Counted from the first letter of the stretch, positions 16,105 to 24,983 are shown. The stretch: 44,649 nucleotides of DNA from a bacterium (GCA_035454885.1 DATIGE010000005.1:1-44649), one strand, 5' to 3'. Program-made: numbers and translations. The notes: generated by a model not told the origin, from the letters alone.

Positions 16105-16110
16105 TTTTCT

Positions 16111-16557
16111 TCACGAGCGGACCAAGATGGCTTTGAGCTTGTCCTGCCGGTAGTCGAAGAGCTTCTTCAGGTCGGGCGCGATGAGAAAACGGTTCACAAA
16201 CTCGCCCCCCAAGACGGCGTATTTCACGATATCCTCGCAGACGGTCCCGTCCCGTTCCTCGCGAAAACGATGTTCGTGCCGCCACAGGCGGTACGGCCCT
16301 TTCTTCTGCTCGTCCACGAATCCGTAGGGCGGATCCCATTCCGTGATCTCGCTCACCCAGGTAACGGGAATGCCCCGGATCTTGAGCTTGTGCTTGATGC
16401 ATGCGCCTTCCACCATCGGTTCGGGCCGTTTCATGCTCCCGATCTTCAGCCACTTGGGCGTGATGCGCTCGAGGTTACGGGCGTCGGAAAAAAACGAAAA
16501 GACCTCGTCCAGGGGTTTGGGCACCCAGAGGGAGCGGCGAAGGGTGAAGGTCTTCAT
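16111..16557 (-). CDS. SRPBCC (START/Bet v 1-like) family protein
   Basis: 148 residues from the ATG at 16555-16557. It has the helix-grip fold signature of the polyketide cyclase/dehydrase-like SRPBCC family (COG4276 type): an opening strand with PKPLDEVFSFFSDARNLERITP, a WVSEITEWDPPYGFVDEQ strand pair, and a C-terminal helix ending DKLKAIL. Such proteins bind hydrophobic ligands in a cavity; small stand-alone members like this are often found with oxidoreductases and cell-surface genes. The ligand is unknown. It is convergent with the GGDEF gene (six bases between stop codons) and follows the rhomboid gene on the minus strand with 56 bases between. Confidence 0.85.
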   Translation of the reverse strand: MKTFTLRRSLWVPKPLDEVFSFFSDARNLERITPKWLKIGSMKRPEPMVEGACIKHKLKIRGIPVTWVSEITEWDPPYGFVDEQKKGPYRLWRHEHRFREERDGTVCEDIVKYAVLGGEFVNRFLIAPDLKKLFDYRQDKLKAILVRS

Positions 16558-16613
16558 CGCGATCTTCCTTTTGCCCGACAATCCCGCGAATGTAAAGATT
16601 CTAGGAACCGGAC

Positions 16614-17354
16614 CTAATGCAGGGTCCCGCCGGGTCTGGGCAGGATTCTCGGCCGTGGCGGCGACGGCGGAGCCGCCCGATCCTTTTTGAGAGCGATGGC
16701 CCCGTAAATGGCGCCCGCCGCGAGCCCGACGGCCAGACCGATGTAATGCGTCCGGTAGCTCACGTTGGATTGAAACTGGGACGGGATGAACATCACGAGT
16801 CCAAACCCGACCACGCGCATGAGCTTGTTCGTCCAACGCAGATGCGTCTCGGCCTTGAAGTACAAACTGAGCCAGAGCCCGAAGAGGACGTAGAGCAGAC
16901 CCGACGCCCCCAACAGGTTCGCCTCGTCCGGATACGTCTTGAGCGAGAGTGCCTGGGTCGCCGTCCCCAGCACGAGCCCCAGCCAGGGGAAGACCCGCCA
17001 ACCAAAATAGCTGGTGAGAAGCCCCCCGAACGGGATCAAGAAGAGAAGATTGGAGAGCAGGTGTTCGATATCGGAGTGGAGCAGCATGCTCGTGAAGAGC
17101 CTCCACCATTCGCCCCCGGAAAAGATCTTTTCGGGATTCCCGATCCAGTCCGCCTTGAAGCCGGAATCATTCCATGCCGCGACGCTCGCCGCCGCCGCCA
17201 TCAGCGCGAACACAACGCCCGGCCAAAATGCCCTCCGCGACGGACGCTCCGACAGAAAGCTGTGCGACGGCCTCGCGATCGGCTCTTGAACTTCTTCAAG
17301 AAGCCCCTCGGGGTCCAAATCCTCCGGATCAAAGTCGTCGCCTCGATCGTTCAC
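16614..17354 (-). CDS. Rhomboid-family intramembrane serine protease
   Basis: 246 residues. An acidic cytoplasmic N-terminus (1-40) precedes six membrane helices. The rhomboid signatures are complete: EWWRLFTSMLLH with His93, His98 and Asn102 (HxxxxHxxxN), the nucleophile Ser151 in GASG, and the base His203 in helix six (THYIGLAVG). The enzyme would cleave single-pass membrane proteins inside the bilayer. Substrates are unknown. Its start overlaps the end of the acyltransferase gene by four bases (ATGA), so the two are co-translated, hinting at a shared membrane theme. Confidence 0.93.
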   Translation of the reverse strand: MNDRGDDFDPEDLDPEGLLEEVQEPIARPSHSFLSERPSRRAFWPGVVFALMAAAASVAAWNDSGFKADWIGNPEKIFSGGEWWRLFTSMLLHSDIEHLLSNLLFLIPFGGLLTSYFGWRVFPWLGLVLGTATQALSLKTYPDEANLLGASGLLYVLFGLWLSLYFKAETHLRWTNKLMRVVGFGLVMFIPSQFQSNVSYRTHYIGLAVGLAAGAIYGAIALKKDRAAPPSPPRPRILPRPGGTLH

Positions 17355-18253
17355 GGTTTTTGAAAACTCCCTCGTTCATAGTAACCCGTCAAGAGTTCGT
17401 CTTTTTCCTCAAAGACGCGAATGAGCCATCGGGAGAGACCGTCGTCCTCCGGGGGAAGATCGGCGATCGGGAATCGCCTCACATGCACGTGCACGCGACG
17501 GACGTCCCCGCGAATCCACTGCCAAATCGTGGGAACGCCCTCCACGTAACCGATCGTGAGGTCATAAACGGCGGCCACGTGGCCGCGAAGCGATCGAACG
17601 GAGGCCACGAGACCCTTCGTCCGCGGGATCAACACGTGTTCCGGAGGTCTGAGACCGCTTTCCTGGGCGTACTTCCGGCTCTGGGCGAGCTTGGGGGGCC
17701 GGACGCGCGTCCCTTCCACGAAAGAGACGAGCCAGATCGGAATGGAATGGCTCAGGATTTTTTGGAAGACGCGCAAAACGTAGTTTCTATCCTCGGTCCA
17801 GTCCCTCTTGATGAAAAGACAGTCCAAGAAGAGCATGCCCCAGCCGATGCCCGGCACGTACTTGACGACGTCCTTCACGAACCACTTGAGATCGCCGAGC
17901 CGACCCTTGTCCTTTGCGAAGGCCAGGACCACGGGGATGTCCGTCATGGATTGATGATTGAGAATGATCACGGCGTTTTCATCGCGCGGGACGTCGTCTC
18001 CGGTGAGCACGAGCCTCGTCCCGTAAAAATACTCGGAGAGAAGGACGCAAAATCCCCACCACGTGTCGGCCGCCCATGAATTGAACCGCCGAAAGGCTTG
18101 ATGGGAAAACGGCCTCAGGACGAGGCTCAGTATCTGAAGGCCGTTGAAGACGATGATCGTGACGCCGAGAAAGACGGAGCCCAGGGCCCCCTGAAGGGTT
18201 CCCATGACAAGGGAGATCCCGCGCCGGCGGTTGACCAGGGGGCCAAGGGGCAT
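17351..18253 (-). CDS. 1-acyl-sn-glycerol-3-phosphate acyltransferase (PlsC family, YihG-like)
   Basis: About 300 residues. One or two N-terminal membrane helices are followed by the acyltransferase core: motif I NHQSMTD (His100 to Asp105, the HX4D catalytic pair), motif II around the FLDCLFIKRDW segment, motif III FVEGTR, and the VP-containing motif IV. It transfers acyl chains to lysophospholipid. Long N-terminal extensions and an LPA-type core match the YihG/YihG-like branch. The start is uncertain: ATG at 18253, 18205 and 18331 are all in frame, and none has a convincing ribosome site; the first lies nearest the conserved region without overlapping the divergent promoter. Confidence 0.85.
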   Translation of the reverse strand: MPLGPLVNRRRGISLVMGTLQGALGSVFLGVTIIVFNGLQILSLVLRPFSHQAFRRFNSWAADTWWGFCVLLSEYFYGTRLVLTGDDVPRDENAVIILNHQSMTDIPVVLAFAKDKGRLGDLKWFVKDVVKYVPGIGWGMLFLDCLFIKRDWTEDRNYVLRVFQKILSHSIPIWLVSFVEGTRVRPPKLAQSRKYAQESGLRPPEHVLIPRTKGLVASVRSLRGHVAAVYDLTIGYVEGVPTIWQWIRGDVRRVHVHVRRFPIADLPPEDDGLSRWLIRVFEEKDELLTGYYERGSFQKP

Positions 18254-18346
18254 CGAGGGCCTATGACATGAAGGTTCCCGGGACGCCACGACTTTGAGGC
18301 CGCATTCTCTTGAATACGGAAAGTCCGCCAAGAACGGTCCCTTGCG

Positions 18347-18374
18347 TTGACTCTCCGCGCGGGAGGTTTAGACT
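18347..18374 (+). promoter_or_regulatory. Possible sigma70 promoter for the small ORF and hpt
   Basis: TTGACT at 18347-18352, a 16-bp spacer and TAGACT at 18369-18374. It lies just before the small membrane ORF at 18394 and hpt. The elements are moderate matches and no other promoter is visible here. Confidence 0.4.
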
Positions 18375-18393
18375 GCCGGCTAGAGAGTTATTT

Positions 18394-18534
18394 ATGCAAT
18401 CCATTCCCTGGGGAGTCGTTTCGATGATCGTCCTCTTCGCGATCCTGGCCGTACCCTTTCTTTCATCGAAAGACTCTTCCTCGTTTCCGCCCAAGGAGCT
18501 CAAGACCCGGACCCGCGGCGTCGGGCCTCGCTGA
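18394..18534 (+). CDS. Possible small single-pass membrane protein, 46 aa
   Basis: An ATG at 18394 opens 46 codons. Residues 5-24 form a clear hydrophobic helix (WGVVSMIVLFAILAVPFL), followed by a Ser/Lys/Arg-rich tail. The orientation would put the basic tail in the cytoplasm. It lies 12 bases before hpt and behind a candidate promoter, so it may be a leader gene of the same transcript. The ribosome site is poor (TAGAGAGTT). Small hydrophobic ORFs like this can be real or chance; the clear amphipathic boundary and spacing favour a real gene. Confidence 0.45.
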   Translation: MQSIPWGVVSMIVLFAILAVPFLSSKDSSSFPPKELKTRTRGVGPR

Positions 18535-18546
18535 TATCCTGCCTCG

Positions 18547-19062
18547 ATGAAGGTCTTGATTGCACAGGAAGTGATCCGCGAACGAGTCCGCGAGATCGGC
18601 AGTCTCATCTCGAAGGAATACGATGGCAAAGACCTCGTCGTCGTCGGCGTCCTCAAGGGCGCCTTCGTCTTCATGGCGGACCTGATCCGGGCCATTTCCG
18701 TCCCGCTCCACTGCGAATTTCTGCACGTCTCGAGCTACGAAAAGAATAGGTCGACCGGCAACGTCCGCATCGACTTCGATCTCACCCAATCGGTCGCCGG
18801 AAAGCATGTTCTCCTGGTGGAGGACATCGTCGATACCGGCCGGACGCTCAGATTCCTTCTCGATCACCTCAAATCCAAGAAGCCGGCCTCGGTGACGGTG
18901 TGCTCTTTGCTCTATAAGGAAATCGACCCGGCGATCCGCCCTCTCATCGATTATCTGGGGTTCACGATCCCGAAAGAGTACGTCGTCGGCTACGGAATGG
19001 ATGACGGTGGGATGCTGCGGTCCCTGCCTGATATCCGAATTGTTCAGAAGGGGCCAGCGTAG
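18547..19062 (+). CDS. hpt: Hypoxanthine phosphoribosyltransferase
   Basis: A 171-residue purine salvage enzyme that joins hypoxanthine (and often guanine) to PRPP to form IMP or GMP. The PRPP-binding motif is at about 88-101 (VLLVEDIVDTGRTL) with the paired acidic residues Glu92 and Asp93. The GVLKGAFVFMADL loop (pyrophosphate binding) and the C-terminal purine-contact segment (PKEYVVGYGMDD) are intact. Length and motif spacing are normal. It ends near a 7-bp hairpin at 19068-19085 and is convergent with the DUF924 gene. Confidence 0.96.
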   Translation: MKVLIAQEVIRERVREIGSLISKEYDGKDLVVVGVLKGAFVFMADLIRAISVPLHCEFLHVSSYEKNRSTGNVRIDFDLTQSVAGKHVLLVEDIVDTGRTLRFLLDHLKSKKPASVTVCSLLYKEIDPAIRPLIDYLGFTIPKEYVVGYGMDDGGMLRSLPDIRIVQKGPA

Positions 19063-19067
19063 CGCGG

Positions 19068-19085
19068 TCCCTTCGCTAGAAGGGA
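19068..19085. repeat. Hairpin between convergent hpt and DUF924 gene
   Basis: TCCCTTC-GCTA-GAAGGGA has perfect 7-bp arms. The DUF924 stop codon (CTA at 19076-19078) lies in its loop. It lacks a T-run, so it would be at best a weak or factor-dependent terminator. Confidence 0.5.
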
Positions 19086-19687
19086 TAATCCCTAAGAACT
19101 TCAATCTCCTCCGCCGTAGAGACCCGGCCGAGCATCTCGTTCCGGTCGGGGAATCTCCCGAAGCGCGCGATCATGTCGCGGTGAAGCTCCGCGTACCGCC
19201 GGAAATTCTCGAACGTGGGCTTCCAGTCGGGGGAGACCTCATTCACCAGACGCGTGAAGAGCTCGACTCCGCGGTTCTGTACCGCCAGTTCCTCCGAATG
19301 CTCGTAGGGCAGATACAGAAAGGCCCGCTCCAAGGGCGGCACATCCCGGTCTTGCCCGGCCGACACCGTCGCGAACGCGATCTCGCGCGCCAAAGGGTCG
19401 AACCAAATGCCGCGCGGCTGGTCGCGGTAGATGTTGCGCGGGAACTGGTCGAAGAGGACCACGAGCGCCAGCTTTCCGCGCGCGGTCTTCATCCATTCTT
19501 CATGATCCCCAAGGGCCGCCTTCAGGAGGTCCTTTTCGAATCGCTTTCGGATCTCCGCGTCGATCTCCGGGGTGCCGGCGAACCAGAGACGCATCCGGTG
19601 GTCGACATAGGGACGGATGTCCTCGGCCCTGACGGGGATGTTGCCGAACCAAAAGTGCAGGACGTCTTCCAGGGAGTGCTTGCTCAT
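19076..19687 (-). CDS. DUF924 family protein
   Basis: 203 residues from the ATG at 19685-19687. The family signature is clear: an N-terminal VLHFWFG motif, the VVLFDQFPRNIYRD motif in the middle, and the LPYEHSEELAVQNRGVELF motif towards the C-terminus. DUF924 proteins are all-helical, with a tetratricopeptide-like fold, widespread in proteobacteria and without an assigned biochemical role. It follows the thioesterase gene after eight bases and is likely the last gene of a polX, thioesterase, DUF924 transcript. No signal peptide or membrane segment is present. Confidence 0.93.
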   Translation of the reverse strand: MSKHSLEDVLHFWFGNIPVRAEDIRPYVDHRMRLWFAGTPEIDAEIRKRFEKDLLKAALGDHEEWMKTARGKLALVVLFDQFPRNIYRDQPRGIWFDPLAREIAFATVSAGQDRDVPPLERAFLYLPYEHSEELAVQNRGVELFTRLVNEVSPDWKPTFENFRRYAELHRDMIARFGRFPDRNEMLGRVSTAEEIEVLRDYPF

Positions 19688-19695
19688 CGCGCGGT

Positions 19696-20103
19696 TCACT
19701 CTTCCTTGTCCATCGGCGTGATCGCCACCGTGCAACGGCCGATGGCGATCATCTTCCTGTCCTCGTCGTAGACCTTCACGTCCCACACATGCGTGCGCCG
19801 TCCCCGATGGACGGGCACGCCGACGGCCTCGACGTACCCTTCCTTCTTGCCGCGAAGGTGATTGCAATTGACCTCGATGCCGACGGGCATCGTCCCTTTC
19901 GGGCATTGAATGGCGCTCCCGAGCGAGGCCACGGTCTCGACCAAAGCCGCCGTCGCGCCGCCGTGCAGGAGACCCGCCGGCTGGCGGGAGGCGTCCGTCA
20001 CCCTCATGCGGATCACCATCCGCTCGGGCGTAATCTCGATCGGTTCCATACTCAGCGCCTCGCCCATGGTTTTTTCAAACCGGTAAGGAAGCTCCTTGGT
20101 CAT
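19696..20103 (-). CDS. Hotdog-fold thioesterase (PaaI/YdiI-like)
   Basis: 135 residues. The hotdog core contains the LLHGGATAALVETVAS motif: the HGG turn at the end of the first strand and the downstream Glu in ETVAS act together on the thioester in the PaaI/4HBT-II group. The GIEVNCNHL strand and the final CTVAITP strand complete the fold. It probably hydrolyses acyl- or aryl-CoA; the exact substrate is unknown. Its ATG overlaps the PolX stop (ATGA), indicating translational coupling to PolX, although no functional link is obvious. Confidence 0.9.
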   Translation of the reverse strand: MTKELPYRFEKTMGEALSMEPIEITPERMVIRMRVTDASRQPAGLLHGGATAALVETVASLGSAIQCPKGTMPVGIEVNCNHLRGKKEGYVEAVGVPVHRGRRTHVWDVKVYDEDRKMIAIGRCTVAITPMDKEE

Positions 20104-21830
20104 GTCGTGCGCTCCAGGTATTTTTCGATTTGTCCCAGCGTCATCGCCGTGATGACGTCCGACTTGGTCATCCATGCCTTTCGGGCGATTCCCACGCCGT
20201 ACTTGTAATACCTGATCTCGTTCAGCGCGTGCGCGTCGGGATTGATGGACACCTTGACGCCCTTGTCCTTGGCGTACGGACCGAGTCTCCAGTCGAGATC
20301 GAACCGATATGGATGGGCGTTGATTTCAATCGCCTTGCCCTGACCGCCGGCGACGTCGATCACCTTCTTCATGTCGACCCGGTATGCCTCGCGGGACAGC
20401 AGCAGCCGCCCCGTCGCGTGCCCCAGCATGGTCGTGAATTTGTTCTTCAGCGCCTTGACGATCCGCGCCGTCATCTCCTTCTCCGGCATCGTGAAGGACG
20501 AATGGACCGAAGCGATCACAAAATCGAAGCGCTCCAGAAGGTCGTCCCGGTAATCAAGCGATCCGTCGGCGAGGATGTCCGACTCGATGCCCCAAAAAAT
20601 CCGGATCTTGAACTTCTTGCGGAGCTTGTCGATCTCCTTTTCCTGTTTCAACACCCGTTCCGGATCCATTCCGTGGGCATACTTGGCCGTCTGGCTGTGG
20701 TCCGAGATGCCGACGTATTCGAGGCCTTCGTTTTCCGCCTCCGCGATCATTTCCTCCAAGGTCGCGGTCCCGTCGCTCCAGTTGGAGTGGACATGAAAGA
20801 CGCCGCGAATGTCCTTTTCCTCCACCAATCGCGGAATCTTGTGCCTCTCGGCCGCCTCGATCTCCCCCTGGGCCTCGCGAAGTTCCGGAGGGATGTAGTC
20901 AAGATCGAGCGTCCGGAAGATCCCCTCTTCCGACTCGCAGGGGATCCGCGTCTCTTTTCCGCCCTTTTCCTCCTTGAAGAGCCCGTACTCATTGAGCTTC
21001 ATCGCCATCGATTGGGCGCGCTGGCGCATGAGGATGTTGTGCTCCTTGGAGCCGGTGAAGTAATGAAGGGCGAACGGGAATTCGTTCGCGGCGATGACGC
21101 GAAGATCGACCTGAAGCCCGTTCTCCTTGAGACTCACCGAACTCTTGGTCTCGCCCTTCGACAAGACCGTCTCCACCTCCGGCATCCGGGTAAAGTAGTC
21201 CATCACTCCCCCCGGGGCCTTGGAACTGACCAGGATATCGACGTCGCCGATCGTCTCGCGGCATCGGCGAAGGCTCCCCGCGATCTCACACTTTTGAACG
21301 TCCTTTCTCTTCCTCAACTTTGAAACGATCCCCTGCGCGGCGGTCCATGCCTCATCGTAGAGGTGCCGCTCCGAATACTTTTTGGCGTGTTCGATGCCTT
21401 CCAGGATCTTCTGGGCGCTCTTCTCGCCAAAGCCTTCCACCTGGGCGACCTTGCCATCCCGGCAAGCCTTCTCGAGTTTTTCCACCGTATCGACCTTGAG
21501 ATGTTCGTAGAGCGACCTGGCCTTTTTGGGGCCCAGGCCCGGGATGCGGATCATTTCCAGGAGGCCGTGCGGGATCTTTTTTTTGAGATCTTCGTAGTAC
21601 TTGAGACGTCCTTCATTGACCAGGATCGTGATCTTTTCGCGGATGTGCTCCCCGATGCCCGGCAACTCGCCCAGTTTGCCCGACGCAATAAGGTCTTCGA
21701 TCGCTTCCGAGCGGCCCTCGAGGCTTCGCGCGGCGTTTTGGTAGGCCCGGACCTTGAAGGGATTCTCCCCGGTCAGCTCCAGGAGTTCGGAGATTTCGTA
21801 GAGGACGGCGACGACGTCGGTTCTGGTCAC
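20100..21830 (-). CDS. polX: DNA polymerase/3'-5' exonuclease PolX
   Basis: 576 residues from a GTG at 21828-21830, chosen because GGGAGG lies seven bases upstream; the frame also permits a TTG at 21845. The order is: an 8-kDa-like helix-hairpin-helix region (about 1-90), the fingers with further HhH motifs (IPGLGPKKA), the palm with the catalytic aspartates in IGDVDILVSS, and a C-terminal PHP domain beginning with HVHSNWSDG. The PHP part has the metal-binding His/Asp clusters (SDHSQTAKYAHG and later NPDAH) and gives 3'-5' exonuclease. It fills short gaps in base excision repair. The length is typical of the family. Confidence 0.96.
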   Translation of the reverse strand: MTRTDVVAVLYEISELLELTGENPFKVRAYQNAARSLEGRSEAIEDLIASGKLGELPGIGEHIREKITILVNEGRLKYYEDLKKKIPHGLLEMIRIPGLGPKKARSLYEHLKVDTVEKLEKACRDGKVAQVEGFGEKSAQKILEGIEHAKKYSERHLYDEAWTAAQGIVSKLRKRKDVQKCEIAGSLRRCRETIGDVDILVSSKAPGGVMDYFTRMPEVETVLSKGETKSSVSLKENGLQVDLRVIAANEFPFALHYFTGSKEHNILMRQRAQSMAMKLNEYGLFKEEKGGKETRIPCESEEGIFRTLDLDYIPPELREAQGEIEAAERHKIPRLVEEKDIRGVFHVHSNWSDGTATLEEMIAEAENEGLEYVGISDHSQTAKYAHGMDPERVLKQEKEIDKLRKKFKIRIFWGIESDILADGSLDYRDDLLERFDFVIASVHSSFTMPEKEMTARIVKALKNKFTTMLGHATGRLLLSREAYRVDMKKVIDVAGGQGKAIEINAHPYRFDLDWRLGPYAKDKGVKVSINPDAHALNEIRYYKYGVGIARKAWMTKSDVITAMTLGQIEKYLERTT

Positions 21831-21994
21831 GATGAAGCCTCCCAAAAATCAATGTCCGAATCGTACCCTTGGTGTGAGGTCCTAAATTTTAGTGTATTCG
21901 GCGGTTTTCACAAGATGATCTTGCCCCCTTGCCGTGGCGTTTCCCTTATGCTTTCCTTCCCTGGAACAGACAAACGAGCAGGAGGTCACGAATC

Positions 21995-22948
21995 ATGAGC
22001 GGTCTTCTCAAGTCCAAAAAGGCGATGGTCACCGGCGCGGCCCTGATCCTGGTCGCAGGGACCCTTTTCGCCGTCCGTCATTCGATTTTCCGGGAAGAAA
22101 AGCCGGCCCCGGCCAAGGCAGAGGCCAAGGCGGGGCCACGCGAACGGCTGCCGCTGCCCCCGCCGGCCTTCAACGAGACGTGGGACTGGTCCCAAAAGGC
22201 CGAGCCGAAAGCCCCCGCGCGCGTCTCCAACGCCTCGATCCCCAAGGACACCCTGTCTTCGCTCCGGAAGGCGCTCGCGGGGATGGGACAATGGAAGGGC
22301 AAGGACCGGTCCAAGGACAAGAGCCAAAGGCCGGATAAGGCGGAAAAGGAAGAAATCTCGAAAAAAATCAAGGAGCTCCGTCGCGAAGTGAGCCCCCTCC
22401 TGCGCGAATCGGAGGTGGCGCGGCAAGAGCTCCTGGCGGCCATCAAGGAGGAGAGCGATCCGTACGTCAAAAAAGAGCTCGCCCGGCTCCTGAACGTCGC
22501 TGACGCCGAGTCCCAGTCCAAGTATTACGCCGAGCTCGCCCAAGACCGGTCCCCCGACAACCAAAAGGTGGCGGTGGAGATGCTGGGCAACCTGCGCACC
22601 CCGGACGCCCTGACCCGCCTGACCGACATGGCCGAAAGCCCCTCGATCGACGCGGAGGTCCGGTCGGAGGCGGTCATGGGGATCGGGAGGTCGGTCACGT
22701 TCGCCGCCGGGGACGAAAAGTACCAGGCGGAAGGGCGCCAGACCCTGCTGGAACTGACCCAAGGGAAGTTCGAGCCCGAGATCCGCGAAAAGGCCTACCG
22801 GGCGATCGCCATGCAGCCCTCGTTGACCGCGGAGGACGAGGCCTTCCTCGCGAAGGCGATCGAGCAGGAATCGGACCCCAAGGTGAAGAGAATCGCCGAA
22901 TTCACGCAGAGCGTCATCGAGGCACGCCAGCGGTCCGCGCAGCACTGA
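21995..22948 (+). CDS. Membrane-anchored helical-repeat (HEAT-like) protein
   Basis: 317 residues from the ATG at 21995, with AGGAGG at a nine-base spacing. A membrane anchor at about residues 10-29 (MVTGAALILVAGTLFAV) is followed by a Lys/Pro/Ala-rich linker (30-120). The C-terminal half consists of paired helices (SPDNQKVAVEMLGNLRTPDALTRL and similar units) typical of HEAT/armadillo repeats. Such repeats serve as protein-binding scaffolds; the body would lie in the periplasm. Partners are unknown. Its last 35 bases overlap the end of the convergent VWA gene. It shares no promoter with the polX operon, which it faces away from. Confidence 0.8.
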   Translation: MSGLLKSKKAMVTGAALILVAGTLFAVRHSIFREEKPAPAKAEAKAGPRERLPLPPPAFNETWDWSQKAEPKAPARVSNASIPKDTLSSLRKALAGMGQWKGKDRSKDKSQRPDKAEKEEISKKIKELRREVSPLLRESEVARQELLAAIKEESDPYVKKELARLLNVADAESQSKYYAELAQDRSPDNQKVAVEMLGNLRTPDALTRLTDMAESPSIDAEVRSEAVMGIGRSVTFAAGDEKYQAEGRQTLLELTQGKFEPEIREKAYRAIAMQPSLTAEDEAFLAKAIEQESDPKVKRIAEFTQSVIEARQRSAQH

Positions 22949-24113
22949 AGCGCCTCAAATCGTCCACCGCCCCCGTCAGACCCTCGACGCTCAGCGGATA
23001 CATCTTGAACAACTTCGCGATGGCCTGAATCGTGGGGTGATAACTCCAAGTCCTCTCGGGTTCCGGATTGAGCCACACGGACCGCGCAAAGTGCCGCCGG
23101 ATCCGCTTCAACCATTCGATGCCGGGAGTGTCGTTGTGGTCGAAGTAGTCGATCATCCCGCCCACGGCGAACAGCTCGTACGGACTCATGCAGGCGTCCC
23201 CCACGAAGATGACGTGAAAGGTCTCCCGGAACCTCCGGAACAGCTCCTCGGTGGGGATCGTCTTCCGCTGCTCCATGTCGGTGTAGACCTTCGAATAAAT
23301 GCAGTTGTGAAAGTAAAAATGATGGAAGGCCTTGAAGTGCGTCGAGGCGTTCGCGGCGGAAAACAGGTTTTCGCAGAGGCGCGCGTACGGGTCCATGCTG
23401 CCGCCGACGTCCATCAGCAACAGCAGCTCGGTTTGGTTCTTGCGCGGCGGCTCGATCACAAGTTCGATCTCTCCGGCGTTCTTGCATGTCCTGTCGATCG
23501 TCTTGTCGATATTGAGTTCTTCTTGGAGGCCGACTCGATCGAGCCGGCGGAGACGTTTGAGCGCCACGTTCAATTGGCGCGTATCCAAGACCCGGTCGTG
23601 GCGGTAATTGGCGAATCGCCTCTCCTCCGCAACCTTCACGGCCGACCGCCCTCCGCCGGGCCCGCCGATCCGGATTCCCGATGGATGCGCGCCGGAATGC
23701 CCGAACGGCGAGGTCCCGCCGGTGCCGATCCAATAGTTCCCGCCGTGATGCTGTTCCAGCTGCTCTTTCAGGCGCTCCAAGAAACGCCGTCGAAGCTCCT
23801 CCAAGTCGAGCTTCCCGGCATCCGGAGGCAGTTCGGGGCGCTGCGAGGGATCGATGAAACGGTTGAGCCAGTCGAAGATCTCCTTCTTGATGTCGGCGTC
23901 GCCCGCGCGCTCGCCGAAGCACATGAGGAAGGCCTGATCGAAGAGGTCGTAGAGGGCCTCGGATTTGACGAGAATCGAGCGGGCCAGGTAGTAAAAGCGC
24001 GTCAGCGAGGCCTCGTGCAGGTCCTTGGCGAGCGCCTCCATCAGGTAGAGCCACTCCTGGGTCCCGACCGGGACCTTCAACGCGCGAAGTGTATAGAAGA
24101 ACGCGAGGAACAC
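22914..24113 (-). CDS. VWA domain protein, CoxE-like (MoxR partner)
   Basis: 399 residues from a GTG, overlapping the MoxR gene by 36 bases. The N-terminal half is helical, with a Gly/His-rich spacer (about 140-170, GGPGGGRS). The C-terminal half is a von Willebrand A domain with a MIDAS metal site: DVGGSM in place of the usual DxSxS, and a later GDACMSP segment. Such CoxE-like proteins act with MoxR AAA+ ATPases in chaperone-like insertion or activation of metal enzymes. Here the pair stands alone with no dehydrogenase nearby, so the client is unknown. The third residue of the MIDAS motif being Gly rather than Ser may change metal affinity. Confidence 0.9.
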   Translation of the reverse strand: MFLAFFYTLRALKVPVGTQEWLYLMEALAKDLHEASLTRFYYLARSILVKSEALYDLFDQAFLMCFGERAGDADIKKEIFDWLNRFIDPSQRPELPPDAGKLDLEELRRRFLERLKEQLEQHHGGNYWIGTGGTSPFGHSGAHPSGIRIGGPGGGRSAVKVAEERRFANYRHDRVLDTRQLNVALKRLRRLDRVGLQEELNIDKTIDRTCKNAGEIELVIEPPRKNQTELLLLMDVGGSMDPYARLCENLFSAANASTHFKAFHHFYFHNCIYSKVYTDMEQRKTIPTEELFRRFRETFHVIFVGDACMSPYELFAVGGMIDYFDHNDTPGIEWLKRIRRHFARSVWLNPEPERTWSYHPTIQAIAKLFKMYPLSVEGLTGAVDDLRRFSAARTAGVPR

Positions 24114-24907
24114 CCGAAATCCTGCTCTTTCTTCAGAAGGACGCCCAGGAGGGGGACCTCCTCCTGCAGGGACTTGGCGTCGACGCCGAGGGCCAGGAGG
24201 GCGTGCAGCCAGTCGATCAGCTCGGAAGTGGACGGCTTCTTGGCGAGGCTCGGACGCGCCCGCACCTCGTAAAATTTCTTGATGGCCTCATCCACGATCT
24301 TCTTCTCCAAATCGGGAAAATGGACCTTCACAATCTTCCGCATCATGGCTTCATCGGGGAACTCGATGAAATGAAAGACGCAGCGACGCAGGAACGCATC
24401 CGGCAATTCCTTTTCGGAGTTGGACGTGATGACGACCATTGGCCTTTGCCTGGCGACGATCTCCTCCTTCGTCTCCGGAATAGAGAACCTCATCTCGTCG
24501 AGTTCGGCCAACAAGTCGTTTGGGAACTCCAGGTCGGCCTTGTCGATCTCGTCGATCAGGACGACGACGGGCTCGTCTGCCGTGAAGGCTTCCCCGAGTT
24601 TCCCCAGCTTGATGTAGTGCTTGATGTTGCCGACGTCCCCGCCGCCAAAGCGGCTGTCGTTCAACCTCTGGACCGTGTCGTAGATGTAGAGGCCTTCCAC
24701 CGCCTTCGTCGTCGACTTGATGTTCCAGCGGAGCAGCGGACGGCCGATCGACTTGGCGATGGACTGGGCGAGGAGCGTCTTGCCCGTCCCCGGCTCTCCC
24801 TTCAGGAGCAGCGGACGGCCGATGGACAGGGCCACGTTCACGACCTCTTGGAGTTCGTCGGAGGCGACGTAATCGTCCGTTCCTCGATAATTCACTTTGT
24901 TTTTCAC
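24077..24907 (-). CDS. MoxR-family AAA+ ATPase
   Basis: 276 residues from the GTG at 24905-24907, selected because GAGGG lies eight bases upstream; a GTG at 24922 is also in frame. Walker A is at about 37-44 (GEPGTGKT), Walker B is VVLIDEIDKAD, sensor 1 is in VVITSNSEKELPDAFLRRC (which also holds the arginine finger), and a helical lid domain follows. MoxR ATPases form hexamers that act as chaperones with VWA partners. Overlap with the VWA gene shows co-translation. The two divergent genes here (this and mtaB) share a 76-base region containing a palindrome (24937-24956). Confidence 0.95.
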   Translation of the reverse strand: MKNKVNYRGTDDYVASDELQEVVNVALSIGRPLLLKGEPGTGKTLLAQSIAKSIGRPLLRWNIKSTTKAVEGLYIYDTVQRLNDSRFGGGDVGNIKHYIKLGKLGEAFTADEPVVVLIDEIDKADLEFPNDLLAELDEMRFSIPETKEEIVARQRPMVVITSNSEKELPDAFLRRCVFHFIEFPDEAMMRKIVKVHFPDLEKKIVDEAIKKFYEVRARPSLAKKPSTSELIDWLHALLALGVDAKSLQEEVPLLGVLLKKEQDFGCSSRSSIHFAR

Positions 24908-24936
24908 GATGAAAACCCTCACAAAATAAAGTATGA

Positions 24937-24956
24937 ATCGTACCTATCGGTATGAT
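24937..24956. promoter_or_regulatory. Palindrome between divergent moxR and mtaB
   Basis: ATCGTACC-TATC-GGTATGAT has 8-bp arms with one mismatch and a TATC centre. The middle ten bases (ACCTATCGGT) match those of TetR operator copy 2 at 4550-4569. It is a candidate repressor or activator site. TACAAT at 24964-24969 could be the mtaB -10 element. Confidence 0.5.
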
Positions 24957-24983
24957 GTTTTTCTACAATAAGGCCCGCGAAAG